From Legionella longbeachae (GTDB lineage: Bacteria > Pseudomonadota > Gammaproteobacteria > Legionellales > Legionellaceae), in assembly GCA_016191305.1 (NCBI GenBank), contig JACPOX010000150.1, positions 1 to 6,442 on the forward strand: DNA of 6,442 nucleotides, given 5' to 3'. The notes below the pieces were generated by a model. It was not told where the DNA came from, made no database searches, and worked only from the letters and a program-made list of their open reading frames with translations. Below are positions 4,380 to 6,442 of this stretch, piece after piece (positions within the stretch are counted from its first letter, which is position 1; each line of letters starts with the position of its first letter). The translations under genes were made by a program, and so were the position numbers.

Positions 4380-6442
4380 ATGACTCCAGACGATCGTTTG
4401 TTAAAACAGCTAATCGAGACATTTAATACCGAACTGGAATCATTACTTTCAATAATCACCGATAATTTAAAATTAATCGAAAAAGGTGAATCCGCTACAG
4501 ACTTAAGTCATATGCTCGAGGAGATTTCTCGTGCAGGTCGTAATATTAAAGTATCCGCTCTTTCGCTTGGGATAGATGAACTAGGGAAAATTGCTGAGTC
4601 TATTGAAAAGTTGTTTAACCAAAAGAACATAATATCATTGAATATCATTAACTTAACATTCCGTGCGGTTGATGGAATTCGTGAAGTCTTTCATTATTTT
4701 ATCGAAAAAAAACCACTTCCTGCTAACCTTCAAGCCTTACTACATGAATTAGTGCAACAGGAAGATGTTTCAGAAAAAAAAGTGGAAATTAACAAAATCG
4801 AGAACGAGAAACCAACCCCAGAAGAAAATCATAAATCTGCTCCTAATGATTTGGACAAAGAATTTGTTAAGAAAATTGTTGAAACATTCAAAGCAGAACT
4901 TCAGGAAAATTTAATTGTCATTACTGATGCTTTGCTGCAGCTAGAAAAAGGCATAAATTCTGATGAGGATTTTCAGACTTTATTGGAAGAGATTTTTCGT
5001 GTTGCCCATAACATTAAAGGATCAGCTCGCGGTATAGGTGCTTTGGATGTTGGCGAGATAGCCCATCATATAGAATCCTTATTTGTGGCATTCCAGAAAA
5101 AAAACATTAGCATTTCTCCAGAAATCATTAATCTTTGTTTTCAAGCAATAGATTACATGACTGAAGCAATGGAATGTTACAGCACGGGCATGCCCTTATC
5201 CTTTGATTTACAAAAATTTTTGCTCGAACTAAATCACTCTATGGAATCAGCACAACAAAAAATACAATCCATATCACCCCCATCCAAGTTAAAAACAATA
5301 ACTTCTGATAAGGCTTATAAAAGTTCGGAAATAGAAACAAAAACAAATGAATTCGAATCAATTCGTGTCTCTTTGAATAATCTTGACCGTATTTCTGCTC
5401 ATATGGAAGAAATTCAAGCTATAAAAATTGCTATTGAAGAGCATTATTCCAAATTAAATAAAATAAATTTCCAAATAGATCATGTTGTTCAATCCTGGAA
5501 AAAAAACTTAAAAATTCTTTCCACTAATAAAAATGAATATTTAGATACTGCAGTTTTCCCAAATATCAATGAATTATCTGAAATCACACACGAAGCCAAC
5601 TCAATACAAAAGGAACTGCGTGCGCCTGTTAATGAACTATCAGTCTTACTCAATGCACTACAAGATGAAATTCGGAGAGTACGCCTTATTCCTGTAACCA
5701 GTCAGTTACGTTATTTGCCGCGGATTGTACGTGATTTATCCCATGAGTTAAAAAAACAGGTCAATCTCGAAATTAAAAGCAATAATGTAAAAATTGATAA
5801 AATAATATTGGATGGATTAAAAGACCCTATAATACATCTTTTACGTAACGCCATCGATCATGGTATAGAAAGCGCAGAAGTTCGCCAAGCAGTAGGAAAA
5901 CCCATACAAGGAAATATTATCATCGATATAACCCAGGAAGATAATTCGATTATCTTTAAGATTTCTGATGATGGGGCAGGACTTAAAACAGATGATTTAA
6001 TTGGCCAAGCTCTACAAAAAAATCTGCTTACTCAAACTGAGCTTGAAACTATGAAAACTAATGATATTTATGAACTGATCTTTCGTCCTGGGTTTTCTAC
6101 TCGAAAAATTGCAACTGATATATCCGGTCGCGGCGTAGGGCTGGATGTGGTTCGTTCTAACTTGCTGCGTTTAAAAGGTCAGGTCAGTCTCGCTACTCAA
6201 CCAGGCAAAGGTACTGATTTCTTTTTGCGGGTCCCAATTACATTAGCAACAGAGCGGGGATTGATTATTCGATCTAATCAACAAGCTTTTGTTATTATCA
6301 CTAATTCTGTAGAAAGCGTATTGTTGTTAAAAAAACACGATATAGTTATGGTGGAAGGTAATTTAACTGTTCTTGTCAAAGAGCAACCCGTTTTGTTATG
6401 CTCATTGTCTAAGGTATTGCAACTTGATGAAAATAAACAAAA
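4380..6442 (+). CDS. cheA: CheA-type histidine kinase with two tandem Hpt domains (C-terminus beyond the window)
   Basis: Cytoplasmic kinase that autophosphorylates on a histidine under receptor control and passes the phosphate to response regulators. From ATG 4380 (AGGGG five bases before it, 8 bases after the mcp stop) the frame is open for 687 codons with no stop, so the gene is cut by the window edge. Domains: Hpt1 at about 5-125; charged linker at 128-158; Hpt2 at about 159-285; linker; dimerisation (P3) from IRVSLNNLDRI (328) through RVRLIPVTSQLRYLPRIVRD; ATPase (P4) with N-box HLLRNAIDHG (486-495), G1 DDGAG (530-534), F-box FRPGFST, G2 GRGVGLD (583-589) and GKGTDFFLRVP; and the start of the CheW-like P5 domain at about 625. 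Hpt2 has the phosphorylatable H210 in RVAHNIKGSA. Hpt1 reads RAGRNIKVSA, with R54 at the histidine position. No CheY-binding P2 domain is evident. The enlarged P3 and the LPRIVRDL stretch resemble WspE/ACF-type CheA. Whether a C-terminal receiver domain follows cannot be seen. Confidence 0.95.
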   Translation, partial: MTPDDRLLKQLIETFNTELESLLSIITDNLKLIEKGESATDLSHMLEEISRAGRNIKVSALSLGIDELGKIAESIEKLFNQKNIISLNIINLTFRAVDGIREVFHYFIEKKPLPANLQALLHELVQQEDVSEKKVEINKIENEKPTPEENHKSAPNDLDKEFVKKIVETFKAELQENLIVITDALLQLEKGINSDEDFQTLLEEIFRVAHNIKGSARGIGALDVGEIAHHIESLFVAFQKKNISISPEIINLCFQAIDYMTEAMECYSTGMPLSFDLQKFLLELNHSMESAQQKIQSISPPSKLKTITSDKAYKSSEIETKTNEFESIRVSLNNLDRISAHMEEIQAIKIAIEEHYSKLNKINFQIDHVVQSWKKNLKILSTNKNEYLDTAVFPNINELSEITHEANSIQKELRAPVNELSVLLNALQDEIRRVRLIPVTSQLRYLPRIVRDLSHELKKQVNLEIKSNNVKIDKIILDGLKDPIIHLLRNAIDHGIESAEVRQAVGKPIQGNIIIDITQEDNSIIFKISDDGAGLKTDDLIGQALQKNLLTQTELETMKTNDIYELIFRPGFSTRKIATDISGRGVGLDVVRSNLLRLKGQVSLATQPGKGTDFFLRVPITLATERGLIIRSNQQAFVIITNSVESVLLLKKHDIVMVEGNLTVLVKEQPVLLCSLSKVLQLDENKQ
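4392..5238 (+). repeat. Tandem duplication of the Hpt domain inside cheA, first copy degenerate
   Basis: The encoded residues 5-125 and 159-285 align along their length. Shared blocks include ETF..EL, ITD.L...EKG, LEEI.R...NIK.SA, G..A..IE.LF and NI(I/S) followed by I-I-N-L. By eye about 33 of 76 positions are identical up to L-F. The copies are separated by a Lys/Glu/Pro-rich linker of about 30 residues. At the DNA level they have diverged too far to be a recent repeat. The first copy lost both the phospho-His (to Arg54) and the glycine four residues later (to Val58). Confidence 0.8.

Overview
The window carries the first five genes of a rightward chemosensory (Che-like) operon from an AT-rich bacterium: cheW, cheR, a second cheW, a membrane chemoreceptor (MCP), and a cheA that runs off the right edge. 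Low GC, short overlapping genes and the protein sequences suggest a gammaproteobacterium, most likely in or near Legionella. That assignment is an inference from sequence style, since no marker gene is present. Several non-pneumophila Legionella are known to carry a chemosensory cluster, in at least one case without flagella.

Layout. Positions 1-228 hold the N-terminal part of a leftward gene for an acidic protein I do not recognise, with a good sigma70-type promoter at 258-287 on the minus strand. Positions 229-594 contain no intact gene. They hold a decayed piece of a histidine-kinase HisKA domain, readable as ASHDLKSPLLAI and broken by a frameshift and a stop, a small hairpin with a T-run on the minus strand, and a candidate promoter for the operon at 514-542. 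From 595 onward the genes are packed: cheW1/cheR, cheR/cheW2 and cheW2/mcp overlap by 8, 11 and 14 bases, and mcp and cheA are 8 bases apart. This points to one transcript with coupled translation.

How the genes fit together. The MCP (two membrane segments, a periplasmic helical sensor of about 165 residues, a HAMP domain and a second HAMP-like unit, and a long cytoplasmic coiled coil) should sense a stimulus and control the kinase CheA through the CheW adaptors. CheR should methylate the receptor for adaptation. Two CheWs around a CheR, a dedicated receptor and a CheA lacking an obvious P2 domain resemble Wsp-like or 'alternative cellular function' (ACF) systems more than classic flagellar chemotaxis. 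CheB and the output response regulator are not in view and would be expected to the right.

Most unusual points: CheA starts with two tandem, clearly related Hpt domains, the first of which has Arg instead of the phospho-accepting His. CheW1 has lost the N-x-R-G receptor-binding motif that CheW2 keeps. A dead histidine-kinase fragment lies directly in front of the operon.
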